Source: Thermotoga sp. KOL6
GTDB taxonomy: Bacteria; Thermotogota; Thermotogae; Thermotogales; Thermotogaceae
Length of the DNA stretch: 64,000 nucleotides
Assembly: GCF_002866025.1 (NCBI RefSeq)
Contig: NZ_LNDE01000002.1
Location: forward strand, 62,001-126,000
Reading direction: 5' to 3'
Both the position numbers and the translations under genes were made by a program. The notes under the pieces were generated by a model. That model made no database searches. It worked only from the letters and a program-made list of their open reading frames with translations, and had not been told where the DNA came from. Below are positions 62,602 through 64,000 of this stretch, piece by piece (within the stretch, counting starts at the first letter, position 1; each line of letters begins with the position of its first letter).

Positions 62602-63203
62602 GTTATCGTCTCCTTGATTTTCCTTATTTTTTCCTTAGGATTTCCACTTAAGTAAATTTCTCGCCCCAGTACTGCAAAATCCGCTATTCCTTTCATCTCT
62701 TCCAAGGTCGCCACATCTTTCTGATCATCTGCTTTGACTTCCATTCTGATTCCGGGAACGAGAATTTTTCCTTTTATTCTCCCTCTCAAGATTTTTGCCC
62801 AGGATCCTGGCAGAACAAAATCGCATCCGATATTGTTCAACTTCTCAATCCAGTCGATATAATCCTCGAGATTTCCTTCCATAGAGGTGAGTTTTACAAC
62901 GGCAAAAATGTACTTGTCTGTCGTCTTAAGAGCTCTTTCAATACTTTCATACCCCGAACAGGAATGAACAGTGAAACCTATAATGGCGGGGTGATCCCAA
63001 CTTTTAATAGAACGTTCTACTGTTGATGGAATATCGCAAAATTTCAAATCCAAGATCACTTTTAAGTTCATTTCATATAGACTATCCAGAATCTTTTTCC
63101 CGTAGACGGCCAAGTTGTGCCCCACTTTCACCACATCGAAACTACCGTTCTTTTTTATAAAGTCAAGAGGGTCTTCCATATCCAAGCTCAAAACCGGTAT
63201 CAT
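62598..63203 (-). CDS. pyrF: Orotidine 5'-phosphate decarboxylase
   Basis: Final step to UMP. 201 residues. Catalytic lysine/aspartate motif LDLKFCDIP near 47-55 and N-terminal LSLDMED; C-terminal PGIRME and VLGREIY phosphate-binding loops. Overlaps both pyrD and pyrE by 4 bases, a fully coupled pyrD-pyrF-pyrE arrangement. Confidence 0.95.
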   Translation of the reverse strand: MIPVLSLDMEDPLDFIKKNGSFDVVKVGHNLAVYGKKILDSLYEMNLKVILDLKFCDIPSTVERSIKSWDHPAIIGFTVHSCSGYESIERALKTTDKYIFAVVKLTSMEGNLEDYIDWIEKLNNIGCDFVLPGSWAKILRGRIKGKILVPGIRMEVKADDQKDVATLEEMKGIADFAVLGREIYLSGNPKEKIRKIKETIT

Positions 63204-64000
63204 CCTTTCACCTCCAAAAGATATCTGCCGATTTCTTCTACGATTTCGGGATTTTTGAACAAAGCACTTCCTACACCTACAACATTTGCGCCAACATTTA
63301 GAAATTCCTCTGCATCTTTAACACTATAAACGCCTCCACTCGCGATGATAAAGAGATCAGGATACATTTTTCTGACTTCGTAAACTGCCCTGAGAGCTAT
63401 TGGCTTCAACAAAGGACCGGAAAGACCTCCCAAGATCATGTGACCTCTTTCGAAATGAAGTCCTCTCACTGTATTGACGAGGGTGATACCGTTCCAACCG
63501 GAATCCACTACGATTTTTGCAGCTTTTTCGACAAAGACACCTTCTATTCCCACCTTCGCGATCAAGAAAGTATTTGGAAGGATGGTTCTGATCTCGTTCA
63601 AGAGGTTTTTCCACCTGTTTGTGTCTTCGACGATCGAAAGACCACCTTCTTTTACGTTCGGACAGGAAAAATTGTATTCAACACCGCAAAATCTCTCTGA
63701 AACTTCCTTGAAAATGCGTGAAACTTCCAAGTATTCTTCGAAGGAATCTCCACCTAGGCTTGCTATTGTTGGGATAGAAAGTTGAGGGATCTGACGAATG
63801 AACGCATGAATCCCTGGGTTTTCTAAACCTATTCTGTTTATCACATAGAAATCTCCGTCTGCCATTCTCGGAGTGGGGTTTCCCTTTTTAGGATGGAGCG
63901 TGACAGTTTTCAATATAACTCCTCCAACGTATTTTGGATCAACGAGCTTCAAATATTCTCCAAAACCAGTGGGACCGGAAAGTAACACAAGTGGAGGACT
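63200..64000 (-). CDS. pyrD: Dihydroorotate dehydrogenase, catalytic subunit (5' end outside the window)
   Basis: FMN enzyme oxidising dihydroorotate to orotate. At least 266 codons are present; the frame is still open at the window edge (SPPLVLLSGPTGFG), so the GTG at 63988 is internal and the true start lies beyond. Active-site cysteine in NFSCPNVKEGG, which marks the class 1 enzymes. IIASGGVYSVKDAEEFL and GVGSALF at the C-terminus bind FMN phosphate. A PyrK electron-transfer subunit may lie upstream outside the window. Confidence 0.94.
   Translation of the reverse strand, partial: SPPLVLLSGPTGFGEYLKLVDPKYVGGVILKTVTLHPKKGNPTPRMADGDFYVINRIGLENPGIHAFIRQIPQLSIPTIASLGGDSFEEYLEVSRIFKEVSERFCGVEYNFSCPNVKEGGLSIVEDTNRWKNLLNEIRTILPNTFLIAKVGIEGVFVEKAAKIVVDSGWNGITLVNTVRGLHFERGHMILGGLSGPLLKPIALRAVYEVRKMYPDLFIIASGGVYSVKDAEEFLNVGANVVGVGSALFKNPEIVEEIGRYLLEVKG

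Overview
The window reads as a chromosomal segment of a Thermotoga species (Thermotogae). Many proteins (DNA polymerase clamp, UvrC, HU, MnmE, B12-dependent methionine synthase, acetate kinase, ProA, transaldolase, GH29 alpha-L-fucosidase) match what I remember of Thermotoga maritima proteins over their full length. The gene order follows the T. maritima block from topA to pyrD. Genes are tightly packed, often overlap, carry strong GGAGG ribosome sites and use many TTG/GTG starts. The organism is not T. maritima itself: an arabinose locus is eroded and the transport genes beside the fucosidase differ. No rRNA, CRISPR array, insertion sequence or prophage was seen.

Layout. 1-9.4 kb (+): end of topA, ddl, a PhoU-like protein with a PiT phosphate permease, then dnaN-mnmG-rluB-uvrC. 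9.6-15 kb: hup (+), then mnmE and the methionine genes metH / activation domain / metF (-). 15-21.2 kb (+): an exported protein of unknown function, then ppdK, fba and ackA. 21.2-25.7 kb (+): decayed L-arabinose locus, with a permease relic, galM, an internally deleted araD, an FGGY kinase and an AraM-like dehydrogenase. 25.8-27.1 kb (-): PPi-dependent phosphofructokinase. 27.3-32.5 kb (+): citrate synthase, aconitase-family large and small subunits, proA, proB. 32.5-36.2 kb: transaldolase, PfkB sugar kinase, zinc dehydrogenase and a LacI regulator. 36.3-43.2 kb (+): AllA-like cupin, RbsBAC-type sugar ABC transporter, fucose-isomerase-like protein and alpha-L-fucosidase. 43.2-47.9 kb: IclR regulator, divergent DapA-family aldolase and a TRAP transporter. 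48-50.4 kb: a six-cysteine zinc-ribbon protein, a Gfo/Idh/MocA oxidoreductase and an aldo-keto reductase. 50.4-54.4 kb: a metal/redox cluster (YHS, SHOCT, AhpD-like, CopA-type ATPase, methyltransferase, RIC N-terminal-like, HMA chaperone). 54.4-60.6 kb: ThuA-like protein, then a TRAP transporter, SDR, RpiR and D-2-hydroxyacid dehydrogenase operon. 60.6 kb: tRNA-Thr(GGT). 60.7-64 kb (-): pyrD-pyrF-pyrE and an amidohydrolase.

How the parts fit. The central metabolism suits a sugar fermenter with pyrophosphate-linked glycolysis (pfp and ppdK) that ends in acetate (ackA). The citrate synthase / aconitase / proBA run links 2-oxoglutarate supply to proline synthesis. About half of the window handles carbohydrates or sugar acids in regulator-transporter-enzyme modules (LacI, IclR, RpiR). 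The most notable observations are the decay of the arabinose locus, the fucoside-type operon with an unexplained cupin, the compact copper/thiol cluster, and the strong stem-loops placed just after all three solute-binding-protein genes.
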